Assembly (NCBI RefSeq): GCF_000715075.1
Contig: NC_134087.1
Span: 158,645,436 to 158,709,435, forward strand
Direction: 5' to 3'
DNA length: 64,000 nt
Origin: Nicotiana tabacum
Lineage: Eukaryota; Streptophyta; Magnoliopsida; Solanales; Solanaceae
Shown: positions 33,160-44,423 of the stretch, piece after piece
How positions within the stretch are numbered: the first letter of the stretch is position 1
How the letters are laid out: the number at the start of each line of letters is the position of its first letter
Position numbers and translations under genes: made by a program
The notes under the pieces: model-generated
The model's input: only the letters and a program-made list of their open reading frames with translations
The model's database searches: none
What the model was told of the DNA's origin: nothing

Positions 33160-36100
33160 TCATACATAGTATCTTTTGACCGCATCGGAATTGATGGCCA
33201 TTTATACACATTTTCCTTCTACGTCTGTCAAATATAGTGCGCCATTAGACAACACTCTGGTTACAACAAATGGCCCCGGCCAGTTTGGGGCAAACTTTCC
33301 TTTTGCTTCAACCCAATGAGGCAAAATACGTCTCAACACTAACTGTCCGACTTCGAACTTCCTCGGACGCACTTTCTTATTGTACGCTTTTGCCATTCTT
33401 TGCTGGTATAGTTGACCATGACACACTGATGCCAATCTCTTCTCGTCAATCAAATTCAACTGCTCAAGGCGTCTTTTCACCCATTCATCATCATCGATCT
33501 CAGCCTCTACTATGATTTGGAGAGACAGGATTTCCACTTCTGCGGGTATCACTGCTTTTGTGCCATATACCAAAGAGTAAGGAGTTGCCCCCACCGAGGT
33601 CCGAACAGTGGTGCGGTACCCCAACAATGCAAAAGGCAGCTTTTCATGCCACTGTCTAGATCCTTCTACCATTTTCCAAAGTATTTTCTTTATATTCTTA
33701 TTGGCTGCCTCAACCGCTGCATTTGCCTTAGGGCGGTATGGGGTAGAATGGCGATGAGTAATCTTGAGCTGCTCACATGTCTCCTTCATCATATGACTAT
33801 TAAGATTAGCCCCATTGTCTATGATAATCACCTTAGGTATCCCAAACCGACAAATAATGTTCGAATGCACAAAATCCACCACAGCTTTCTTGGTCACAGA
33901 CTTGAATGTCTTAGCTTCCACCCATTTGGTAAAATAATCTATAGCTACCAGAATAAACCTGTGCCCATTTGACGCTGCTGGATCAATTGGCCCAATAACA
34001 TCCATGCCCCAGGCAACAAAAGGCCATGGTGCGGACATCGTATGTAGTTCTGATGGCGGAGAATGAATCAAGTCTCCATGCACTTGGCACTGATGACATT
34101 TACGTACGAAACTGATACAATCTCGCTCCATAGTAAGCCAATAGTAACCTGCCCGTAGGATCTTCTTTGCCAAAACATATCCGCTCATATGCGGTCCACA
34201 AACTCTCGCATGCACCTCAGTCATGATAGATGTGGCCTGCCTCGCATCCATGCACCTCAACAACCCGAGGTCTGGAGTTCTTTTGTACAACGCTCCTCCA
34301 CTAAGGAAAAACCCGCTAGCCAACCATCGAATTGTTCGTTTCTGATCACCTGTGGCCTGTATCGGATACACACCCATCCTGATATATTCCTTGATGTCAT
34401 GAAACCACGACTCACCGTCCAGTTCCTCTTCCACCATATTACAATAAGTGTGTTGGTCGCGGACCTAAATCTGCAAAGGGTCCACGTAAGCCTTATCCGG
34501 ATGGTGTAACATCGATGCCAGAGTAGCCAACGCATCGGCCACTTCTTTATGAATCCTTGGAATGTGCTTGAATTCTATTGACTGAAACCTCTGACAAAGC
34601 TCATGCAAACATTGCCGGTACGGTATAAACTTTAAGTCCTGTGTTTCCTATTTTCCTTGAATTTGGTGTACCAGTAGGTCCCAGTCACCCATGACTAAGA
34701 CTTCCTGGACACCCATATCTATAGCTAATCTCAACCCCAAGATACATGCCTCATATTATTCCATGTTGTTTGTACAATAAAAATGAAGCTGAGCTATAAC
34801 CGGGTAATGTTGCCCTGTTTCAGAAATGAGTACTGCTCCTATTCCCATGCCTTTCATGTTTGCGGCCCCATCAAAGAAAAGTTTCCATCCTGGCTTCTCA
34901 ACTTGTTCCAATTCTTCAATATGCATCACCTCTTCATCAGGGAAATAAGTCTTCAAAGGTTCATAATTCTCATCAACCGGATTCTCGGCCAGATGGTCCG
35001 CCAAGGCTTGTGCTTTCATCGCAGTCCGAGTCACGTAGACAATGTCAAACTCTGTGAGCAGGATCTGCCACTTTGCAAGCCTCCCTGTGGGCATAGGCTT
35101 CTGAAAGATATACTTTAACGGGTCCAAACGAGATATGAGGTAAGTAGTATAAGATGACAAATAGTGTTTCAGCTTCTGTGCCACCCAAGTTAGGGCGCAA
35201 CATGTCCTTTCAAGATGAGTATACTTAACCTCGTAGGGTGTGAACTTCTTGCTGAGGTAATAGATGGCCTGCTCCTTCCTTCCGGTGATATCATGTTGAC
35301 CCAGTACACAGTCGAACGAATTATCCAGTACCGTTAAATATAGAATCAAAGGTCGCCCTGGTTCTAGCGGAACCAACACGGGTGGATTTGACAACTGCCC
35401 CTTTATCTTATCAAACGCCTCCTGACATTCATTTGTCCACTTGACCGCAGCGTCTTTCTTTAACAGCTTAAAGATAGGCTCAGAAGTTGTAGTGAGCTGG
35501 GTGATGAACCTGCTGATATAATTCAATCTTCCCAGCAAACTTATCACCTCGGTCTTGTTCCTCGGAGGTGGCAATTCATGGATGGCCTTGATTTTTGATG
35601 GATCCAGTTCAATACCCCGGCGGCTGACTACAAACCCCAACAACTTTCCAGACGGCACCCCAAACGCGCATTTTGAAGGATTAAGCTTGAGATTGTACCT
35701 GCGAAGCCTTTGGAAGAATTTTCTCAGATCCCTGACATGGTCAGATTGCTGTCTAGACTTTACAATCACATCGTCCACATACACCTCGATTTCCTTGTGT
35801 ATCATATCATGGAATATTGTTGTCATGGCCCTCATATAAGTTGCCCCAGCATTTTTCAAACCAAACGGCATGACCCGATAGCAGTATGTGCCCCATGGCG
35901 TGACAAATGTCGTCATTTCTGCATCTTCCTCGTCCATTAAAATCTAATGATAACCCGCGTAATAATCCACAAAAGAACCAATCTCATGTTTGGCACAATT
36001 ATCAATTAATATGTGGATGTTCGGCAGCGAAAAATTGTCTTTTGGACTTGCCTTGTTAAGATCCCGGTAATCGACACACACCCTGGTCTTACCATCTTTC

Positions 36101-36637
36101 TTTGGCACAGGCACAACATTAGCTAACCAGGTGGGATACTGTGTAACCTGAATGACCTTCGCATCAAACTGCTTGGTAATCTCTTCTTTGATCTTTACAC
36201 TTATGTCCGTTTTGAACTTTCTCAACTTCTGCTTGACATGAGAGAATGTCGGGTCAGTGGCCAATTTGTGAACCACTAAATCGGTACTTAGACCCAGCAT
36301 GTCATCATACGACCATGCAAAAACATCCTTGTACTCGAACAATGCTTTGATTATCCCCTCCTTGAGCTGTGGCTCCAGATGAACACTTATTTTAGTTTCA
36401 CAGACATTATCTTGGTCCCCTAGATTAACTGCTTCCGTGTCATTTAGGTTAGGTTTGGGTTTTTCTTCAAAGTGACTTAATTATTTACTAACTTCCTCAT
36501 AGGCCTCTTCATCATCATATTCCATCTCATCATGTCACCCAATTTCTTGCACTATTATTTCTGAATTAGATTGGCTTTTAAAACTGGGCCGAAGATTCCT
36601 CATGCATGTCATGTCATTGATATCAACATAAAGAGAA
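33160..36637 (-). pseudogene. Ogre/Tat pol (RT, RNase H, second RNase H, integrase), exon 2
   Basis: This encodes the replication enzymes of the element. In minus-strand order, RT starts near 36340 (VFAWSYDDM, PKKDGKTRVCVDYRDLN), with the catalytic YVDD at about 35775. RNase H is at about 35400-35050. A second, archaeal-type RNase H (LFFDGAANMKGMGIGAVL, about 34890) is the hallmark of the Tat lineage. Integrase has HARVCGPHMSG/CHQCQVHGD, then MDVIGP (about 33990), IDNGANL (about 33810) and VEAANKN (about 33705). Stops lie near 36525, 36480, 35942, 34755, 34650, 34465 and 33200; several fit CAG to TAG or TGG to TAG. The frame ends with TGA at 33160-33162. Confidence 0.94.
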
Positions 36638-36820
36638 CTGTATAGAAAAGAAAAAGAAAAAGAAATGGAAACAAAATTAGGAATTAAGAAAGAAAAGAAT
36701 TGAATTTCATTGAATGTAAAGATAACAAGGTTTTAACTCATCCAAATGGACGGAACATAGCAACTGAATTACAAACCCTGGAATAATCCAGGTGAACAAA
36801 CGGAAGACAAAACCCACTAC
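36638..36820 (-). other. predicted retroelement intron between protease and RT
   Basis: The donor reads AGTCGCG|GTAGTG at 36820. The acceptor is a long pyrimidine tract followed by TATACAG at 36638, with exon TTCTCTTTATG. Removing the 183 bp joins the gag-protease frame in frame with pol and removes the TAG that ends gag-protease. The element at 51984 has the same sites (63420-63600). An intron here is described for Ogre elements; splicing in this copy is inferred. Confidence 0.7.
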
Positions 36821-39800
36821 CGCGACTCCCTCCGAGATGGAAGAGGAGTGGCTTCCCAATTGTTGACATTAGCACGTGGCCCGATGTACTGTATATCTGC
36901 TTTGCTCGACCCTTCCCCGGCCTCAACCATGTTTACCTCAGCAAATACCTTCTCAAGCCCTTTCTCCAAGTTCCCATCCGCACCAATCAGTGGCCCAGAC
37001 ACCTTTGCCAATAATTGCTTCCCGATACTTGGCCTAACGAAGGACCTGGAAAGACATGGAATTGGTTTGGGAAGAACCCAGCCTCTTTTCTTCATCTTGC
37101 GGGCTCGCCTCACATCCGCTGCCATAGGCTTGAACCCCAGCCCAAAGGTATCCAGATTCTTGGGCAAATAAACTGGCTGAACAATACCTTGCAAATCAGC
37201 ACCCAACCCTCTGCCTGGTACAAACCCGTTTTTCAACATTTCATAGGCTACCATGACAGTTGCAGCTGTTATTCTAGGGACCGGGACGTTTTTACCTTTA
37301 GGAACCTTTTCTACCGAGACTGTATCAAAAACCTGGTAAACCCACGACCCTTTATCATCATCAGTCTCTATGAAGGGTACGATGGTATCCCTTATAGTGC
37401 TCATGTTGTCTTCCCCATGTACTACGATCTCTTGTCTATCCCACTCGAATTTAACCACCTGATGTAATGTAGAAGGCACTGCTCTGGCAGCGTGGATCCA
37501 TGGTCGCCCCAATAGAAGATTATAAGACACCGCCACGTGTAACACCTGAAACTCCATGGTGAACTTGACCGGACCAATTGTCAATTCAAGTATGATGTCA
37601 CCCACTGTGTCTGTACCACCACCATCAAACCCCCGAACGCAGATGCTATTTCTTATGAATTCTGTCATCATCAACCTTCAACTTGTTCAATGTAGACAAA
37701 GGACATATATTGGCACTGGACCCATTATCAATCAGTACTCGAGTGACTACCGAATCGTCACATTTCACGGTCAAATAAAGAGCTTTATTATGTTATGTAC
37801 CCTCCACGGGCAATTCATCATCAGAAAATGTCACTCTGTTTACCTCAAAGATTTTGTTCCCGATTTTTTCCAAATGATTCACTGAAATTTTATCGGGGAC
37901 ATGAGCTTCGTTCAATATCTTCATCAGAGCCCGTCGATGTTCATCCGAATGGATAAGCAATGAAAGCAACGAGATTTGGGCTGGCGTTTTCCTTAGCTGC
38001 TCAACAATAGAACAATCTTGCACTTTCATCTTTTTCAAGAACTCTTCTGCCTCTTCCTCCGTAATAGCTTCCTTAACGGGCACCAGATTTTCCTTGGGAG
38101 CCCTGGTATTTCTCAACTCTTCGGGGGCAAAACAACGTCCCGAGCGAGTTAAACCTTGTGTTTCACAGACTTCCTCTTGGATTTCCTTCCCCTTGTAGGT
38201 CACAACTACCTTTTCATACTTCCACGGAACGGCTTTACTGTCAATCACTGGTAACTGGTTACTGGCTTTATGACAACTGGTTCTATGTGAGCTCCCTTCA
38301 CGACTGTCGCAGGTGTGCTTGATACTCTCCGAACCACTACCTTGATCAGCTCTAGTTTCTTTGCAACAACGGAAGATCCTTTCCCTAACACCACAACTGG
38401 CTTGTTGTCTATTCTTTTCAACTGAACTGACGGTTTCACACTAGTTGACCTTTCACTCATTTTGGCTTCACTAGAACGGATCATCACGACCGTCTGTGAT
38501 GGCTTCTTAAGCTCTGCTCCCTTATGTATCAGTTCAATCATGTTGGCCTCATGATGCGCTGGCAATGGGTTCTGGTTAATATTGGGTGCCTTGGGGTCCT
38601 GAACCTCGATCCTGTTTGTGTCAATAAGCTCTTGCACATCAGTTTTCAATCTCCAACATTTCTCAGTATCATGTCCGGAGCCCTGAACAATACTCACAGC
38701 TCACTGAATGGTCTAGATTTCTAGGAAGGGGATTTGGTATTTTGGCCTCAACCGGGTTCAACAGGCATACCTGCCTCAGTTTGTGGAAAAGAGTGGTATA
38801 GGATTCTCCCAGTGGAGTGAATGTTTTATGTTTCTGCACTCTCTCGTTTCTGAAAGCCTGGTTTGGGCGGAAGCTGGATCCTGGCCTATAAGCCCTCGGG
38901 TGTGGATATGTGTTTTGTGGAGCTGGGTATGTGTTTTGGGTAGCCGGCGCATGCCATTGCACGTGAGCCAGAGGCTGGGTATAAGTTTGGGCATGATGGA
39001 CGGAAAAGTGTGGCTCTGGTGGTGGATAATAGTGTTGAGGAGGGCCATATGGGGTATACGGGTAATTTGGGTGGTGGGGTCTGGGTTGGTTGTAATATGG
39101 TGAAGGGCTTCTAGAACTGGACCATACTCCGGATTCGACAGTTGCAACCTCTTCTTTCTTCTTCTTCCCAAGCACACCCCTAGTGCCGTTTTGAATGGCT
39201 TGGGTGGTTGCTTTGATTGCTGAATAACTCATGATCTTATTGGATTTGAGTCCCTCCTAAACCATGCCTCCCATTTTCACGACTTCATTAAAGGACTTGC
39301 CCACTGCTGACACCAAATGACCAAAATAGGTGGGCTCCAAAGCCTGCAAGAAATAATCAACCATTTCGCTCTCTTTCATCGGGGGGTCAACTCTCGCCGC
39401 TTGCTCTCTCCAACAGAACCCATATTCTCGAAAGCTCTCATCGGGCTTCTTCTTGATCTTTGTCAATGACAGTCGATCCGGGATGATTTCAAGATTGTAT
39501 TGAAACTGACAGGCGAAGGCTTGGGCCAAGTCGTCCCAGGTGTACCACCTGCTATGGTCTTGTCTAGTGTACCATTCCAACGCCGATCCGCTCAAACTTT
39601 GGCTGAAATATGCCATCAGCAGTTCATCTCTCCCTCCTGCTCCTCTCATCTTGCTACATAATCCCCTTAAATGTGCTACTGGGTCGCCATGCCCGTCGTA
39701 CAAATCAAATTTAGGCATCTTGAACCCGGCCGGTAACTGAACATCTGGGAACAAACTCAAATCTTTGTAGGCCACACTTACTTATCCCCCTAACCCCCTC

Positions 39801-40354
39801 ATGTCTCGGAATGATTGCTCCGGGAGTTTGACCTTTCTGATCATCTCCTCCTGCTCAGGGTTTTTGGGCGGCTTCTCGGTGCCTGCCGTGAGATCAAGAT
39901 GAGGGGTATAAGAGTAGGGTTCTGGTACTTTGAAGGGAGGCTCAGGGGGATAATACTGGTTGTCGTGCGTCTGGAACAGAGGTTCACTGAGGGATCGGTG
40001 TAGGGTAGCAGGCGAAGGTGCCACAAAAACGGGAGTGATTGGTGGAAGAGGGTAAGAGACTTGTTTGGATGGAGGAGCCTGTGATGTATAAGAAGTGGTG
40101 CCTTGGAATTGTTGGTAGAGGGGAAATGCTGAAGATGAATTCACAGTGGGTGGCTCCTGAGGCTGAGCCAATGGTGGGATATAAGCGAGGTTAGTGGGAT
40201 AAACTGGCGGTGGATGCCCTTTCGCCCAGGCTTGGTACATTTCATTCATCTGTTGTTTCAGCTTATACATTTCCTCCCTCATTGCATAAACGTCCATTTA
40301 TTCTACTTCTTTCGATGGGTCAACAATACTCGTATCAGATTTCGGGCCAGTCAT
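36821..40354 (-). pseudogene. Ogre gag-protease
   Basis: This is the structural polyprotein plus protease. An ATG at 40354 is chosen because it precedes the conserved N-terminus. A Pro-rich arm is followed by the capsid domain (KFDLYDGHGDPVAHLRGL, SALEWYTRQDHSRWYTWDDL) at about 39720-39270, then a proline/tyrosine-rich linker. The broken zinc knuckle CEYCSG...HDTEKCW lies around 38680. Protease has DNGSSANICP at about 37705 and NLLLGRPWIHAA. The C-terminal GFVPGRGLGADLQGIVQPV resembles a G-patch. Stops occur at about 40299, 39780 and 39255, and frame changes near 38680, 38246 and 37660. The matching frame is nearly intact at 59964-63419. Confidence 0.92.
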
Positions 40355-41023
40355 GTTCACTTTATCTTTAGACCGGGTGTTGTATGGATGAGTTGCCAGA
40401 ATGCCAAACAACTAACCACCTACCTGGACTCACACATTCAGACAACAATTCCGTTAGCGATTAGGCTTTAACAGATTGGATAACCGCACATTGGGCATGA
40501 ATGCACCTATACAGTTAACCATTTCTATTATGCATTTGTTCAACCGCATGCGTCATCCCGGCATTTCTTAGTTCCAACTGTAAGCTTTCTCTTTTCTTCT
40601 TGTTTTCTTTTCTCTTTTCTTTTCTCTCTTTCATCTTTTCTTTCCGCATTCTATCCCTTTCTTGTTTTTCCGCTCTTTTCTTTTCTTATTCTTTTCCCAT
40701 CCTCTATTGTTTTCCATCTTTCTTTCTCTCTTCATTTGGTTACGGTCGAATCCTATGGAGATTGCCTTCGTATTGTGACCCCGCACGAATCAGACCAGGC
40801 GTAGTTCGTGAAAATGAGTGCCAAAATAAAGGAACAAATTTTTTGGGAATTTTCAAATTTTCATTACCACAACATTCTATTACAAACTAAACATTCTAAA
40901 ATGGAAAATAACAGACTCCAACTAAACTCAAATACAGACTCCGAACATACTAGCATACTTGGATGCAAAAAGAAAACAGACTGACAAACAACAAACTCTA
41001 AAAATGGAAAATACAGACTCGAT
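40355..41023 (-). other. spacer between ORF1 and gag, second Ogre copy
   Basis: This non-coding region holds a pyrimidine-rich tract (40570-40740) and a stem-loop module at 40766-40804. The equivalent spacer in the plus-strand element is 59427-59963. Confidence 0.75.
40766..40804 (-). other. Ogre stem-loop module, copy b (ORF1-gag spacer)
   Basis: In the element's sense the outer arms are CTACG and CGAAG (one mismatch) and the inner stem GTG:CAC around CGGGGT. The loop-side string CCTGGTCTGATTC is identical to the module at 59620. Confidence 0.55.
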
Positions 41024-43081
41024 CTATGAATACATTAGTGCTTCAAAAGTGGGTGCCCGCGGGGCATCGTTCGGCCTCGCCGCGGGCTTAGGTGCCAAAT
41101 CCCTTTCAAGTTGCTCTAGCTCATACATGGTTCGCTTGACGTAAATCATCACTGCCGAGAAGAAGGTAGTGCGAGTCATGTCTTCACATGCCCGACATCT
41201 CCTAAGGATGGCGTGGGCAATGGTCTCAATCCTGTCTCTTGTTCGACCCTTTTCTATAACCAATCGTCTTACTTGATTATTGCGAGCCTCCAACACATGA
41301 GAGTCCTGAAGATGCTGATCCTGTAGCTGCTGTATTTCTACTTCCATTCAGGCCAGTAAGTCATAGCAGTGTCCACTTTCGGTCTCAAAAGCTTTAGCTT
41401 GCTTTGCTGCCTTATCCTCAAGGGTGACCACTTTTCTTTTCAGACTAGCAATGGTCTTTTCATAATCTTTCTTTAATTGTTGCATGTAATGGGTGCGTTC
41501 TTCTGTTCTTTTTACCCACTCTGCCCGGAGTTCCGCTATGGCGCCTTCGGATTTTTCCAGCTCATTTCGGCACTCACTAATTTCCTTTTTCAGCCCCTTT
41601 ATCAACCGCCTGTCCGAACGGCTCCTTTGTTGGTTATTGGCAGCTATCCTCATTTGCTGGACTTGGGCCCTAAGCGCCTCGTTTTCTTGGGCCAACCGGT
41701 TATTTTCTCCCTGATCAGCAGTAACTTGCATACTGTTCTCAAATTTCAGAGCTCCAATCTGTTGTTTCAGCTTGTCGATTTCAGCCTGATAGCCTTCTTC
41801 TTTTGCTAACCAACCCCATTGTTCTTGTGATGATTCAGTGAAATCCTAGATGTGGGGTCTTTTAGCTAGCCTATGATGCTCAAGTTCTCTTCTGTACCAT
41901 GCGAGGTAGTCTGGCAACATTTGCCTTTGGCCCGATCCTGCACACAAGTATCTGCTTGTAAATATTGACATTCATTCCAAATCTCGCGGACTTTTGCTTC
42001 GGGAAACTGTCCGTCAGGGCTAATCTCAATTACTTGAGCACTAAGATCTTCCTCCCGTGGCACTATTTGGCATCTCTCGAGTTGTCTCAGAACCCGACAT
42101 GGAGCATAAGGCTGGATGCTCTTAAGTCCCATCAAAAGAAAATGCGACCTAGCTGCTGGCATGTATATGATTTCTTCAACAGGAAACCATCCCAACGTCC
42201 ACTGTATCTGACTGTCCGTGAGAGAACGAAAGTATGATATCCATGTTGTTACTCCTTCAGGCAAGACTAACCCCATCAATCCTTGTGTAAAACTCTCCTA
42301 TACAGGTTTTGTCAGATGAACCATAACTCAAAAGCCGGGAACGGTGGCATAGATGCTCGGTCATCCACATTTGTAGCAACAAGTTACACCCCTCAAAAAA
42401 GTTGCCTCCGACTTTGCAGGCAGTGAGAGCTCGGAAAATGTCAGACACGATCATTGGCGCAAGAGTGCTTTCATCTTGAGTAAGCAAGGTACTGACGACC
42501 CCGGCTACTTTTATATCAATATTCTCGTCTTTCCTTGGGAACACCAAGAGGCCCAGAAAGGTTATCATGAAAGCCACCCGTCTGTGCTCATCCCATTTTT
42601 TACGGTTATTTTTACTGCATAGCTTGATGTCCGTCTTGTTAAACCCTCCTACACGGTCGTACCTGTCGTATATGAAGCGCAGAGTACAGAAGCCTTTTGC
42701 CAAATCTGGATTATGGACTGTCCTGGGTATCTTTAATGAATCTAAAAACTGATGCACCGTGATGGCTCTTGGAGCAACCAGATATTTTCCTCTTAACGGA
42801 ACCTCAGCATTTCCGATGTACCCGGCTATTTCCTCCAGAGTTGGGGTGAGCTCAAAATCTGAGAAGTGGAAGACATTGTGCGTCGGGTCCCAGAAAGTGA
42901 CCAACACTCTTATAATATCACCCCGAGGCTTGATTTCCAACAAACCCGTAAGACCTTTCAGATATTTCTTGAGTTCGTCTTGTCATTCTTTGCCTAAATC
43001 GTTCCACTATAGCCGCAACTCGAAAGGGATTTTAGTCATTATTGAGAAAGGTTCGTTTTGCATCGTGCTCATCCTACACAT
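41024..43081 (-). pseudogene. Ogre ORF1 (extra ORF upstream of gag)
   Basis: This protein of unknown function lies upstream of gag, a hallmark of Ogre elements. The start ATG at 43081 (MCRMSTMQNEPFSIM) is conserved in the other copy. The N-terminal two thirds contain FSDFELTPTLEEIAGYIG, FITFLGLLVFPR-type helices (here FMITFLGLLVFPRKDENIDI) and WMTEHLCHRS, of a kind I recall as DUF7745 and related to plant-mobile-domain-like proteins. The C-terminal third is coiled coil (41730-41100), ending LERDLAPKPAARPNDAPRAP. Stops lie near 43005, 42985, 41850 and 41345, and frame changes near 42275 and 41850. The intact-looking homologue is at 57381-59426. Confidence 0.85.
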
Positions 43082-44401
43082 TTATTAAGGTGATTTAAGC
43101 AAAAACAAAACTTTTGTTTGACTCAAAACAAAATTAACTATTTCCTTTTCCACATTTAAAATGACAGACTCGGTTTTCAAACACGGCCTTTCAGCACTCA
43201 CAAGAGCGAAGATTCTAAGGCTGTGAGAGTCAACCAGTCAAAAATCAAAATGATCAAAAATGGCTGTCTTTGCAAAGTCAGCCTTCCGGCGCCCCTTTCG
43301 GGAACATTAGGCTATTTTTGACAAAAACGGCATCACCTAACTTATTTACGACAAAGATTAAAAATTTGGTATACTTATTTTTTTTTTGGCTATTTTTGCA
43401 AAGGGGAGGTTGGACCCGACGAGGGTTGCCTACGTATCTCACGCCCTGTGAGAATCAAACCTGCGTAGTTCGAGCCAAAAAACTAACTATATTTTGAAAA
43501 CAAGACCATTTTTTCATTTTCCATGGAAAGACAAACTATTTTTCCTTTTCTATTTTTTTTTGAAAACGAAACAGAATAATGACTCTCTTTTTTCATTTTC
43601 GACAAACAATAAGCATCCCATTTTCCTAAAATAAAATTTTTTCTTTCTTTTCAATAAAAGACTGTTTTCTATTTTTCTTTTGCTTTAGTAAAACAAACTA
43701 TTAAAAATAAAGCATTTTTCTTTTTCAATTTCTCAAAATTTCGGCAGAGTTCGACAGTATTTGGTCATTGGTTTTCTAAACTAATCAATTATCCCCCTAA
43801 CTGTTATTTCTCTCTTTTCTCTTTTCCTGTTTTCTCAATTTTCCAACATTCCCGAGATTCAAAAGCCGGTTAACATGCTGGTTCGAAACAAATATATGTA
43901 CAGAACAAATAGGATGCATCAGGATGGTCTTTTCATTTCAGGTTGCTAGCCCTAGACGAACTCAACCCCTGTGTTGAGTCCCCTAAGTCAAATGCAGCAT
44001 GTTGCAATTAAGCGCTCCTACTAAGGATCCGGCATGAAGTCAAGTTATTCTAGGTTCAAAACCTGGGTATGTGTTCTAAATAGTGCACTCGAGCGGACAA
44101 CTCGAGTCGAGGAGGGGGCAGCGTACCGGGGACCCGCGAGATCGTCCGGCTTTGCAACTTATCCGAGCCTCTTTTATTTCAGGGTATGACACTAACAGAA
44201 TAGGGAGTCTTAACCAGTAAGCACATCCCCGGAGGTGAAGAGAGAAGGGTGTCGGCATAGTTTATATACAGTTCAGATGATATCAAAGCAGTAGCATTTA
44301 GCATATTCAGCACAAAACATGTAGGAAAATCAGATATAACCAAATACAACAATTTATCTAAGCTCAAATTCTGAACCCTGAACCAGAGATTCTGGGTTCG
44401 G
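43082..44401 (-). other. 5' UTR of the second Ogre copy
   Basis: Non-coding leader between primer site and ORF1. It contains A/T-rich low-complexity sequence (43490-43740) and one stem-loop module at 43430. Confidence 0.75.
43430..43468 (-). other. Ogre stem-loop module, copy a (5' UTR)
   Basis: Outer stem CTACG:CGTAG and inner stem CTCAC:GTGAG around AGGGC in the element's sense, flanked by CGAA and GCAACC. Confidence 0.6.
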
Positions 44402-44419
44402 TCCCCAGCAGAGTCGCCA
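44402..44419 (-). other. Ogre primer-binding site (second copy)
   Basis: The minus strand reads TGGCGACTCTGCTGGGGA, four bases after the LTR. It is identical to 56261-56278. I recall Ogre elements using an arginine tRNA primer, which this would fit. Confidence 0.85.
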
Positions 44420-44423
44420 GAGC

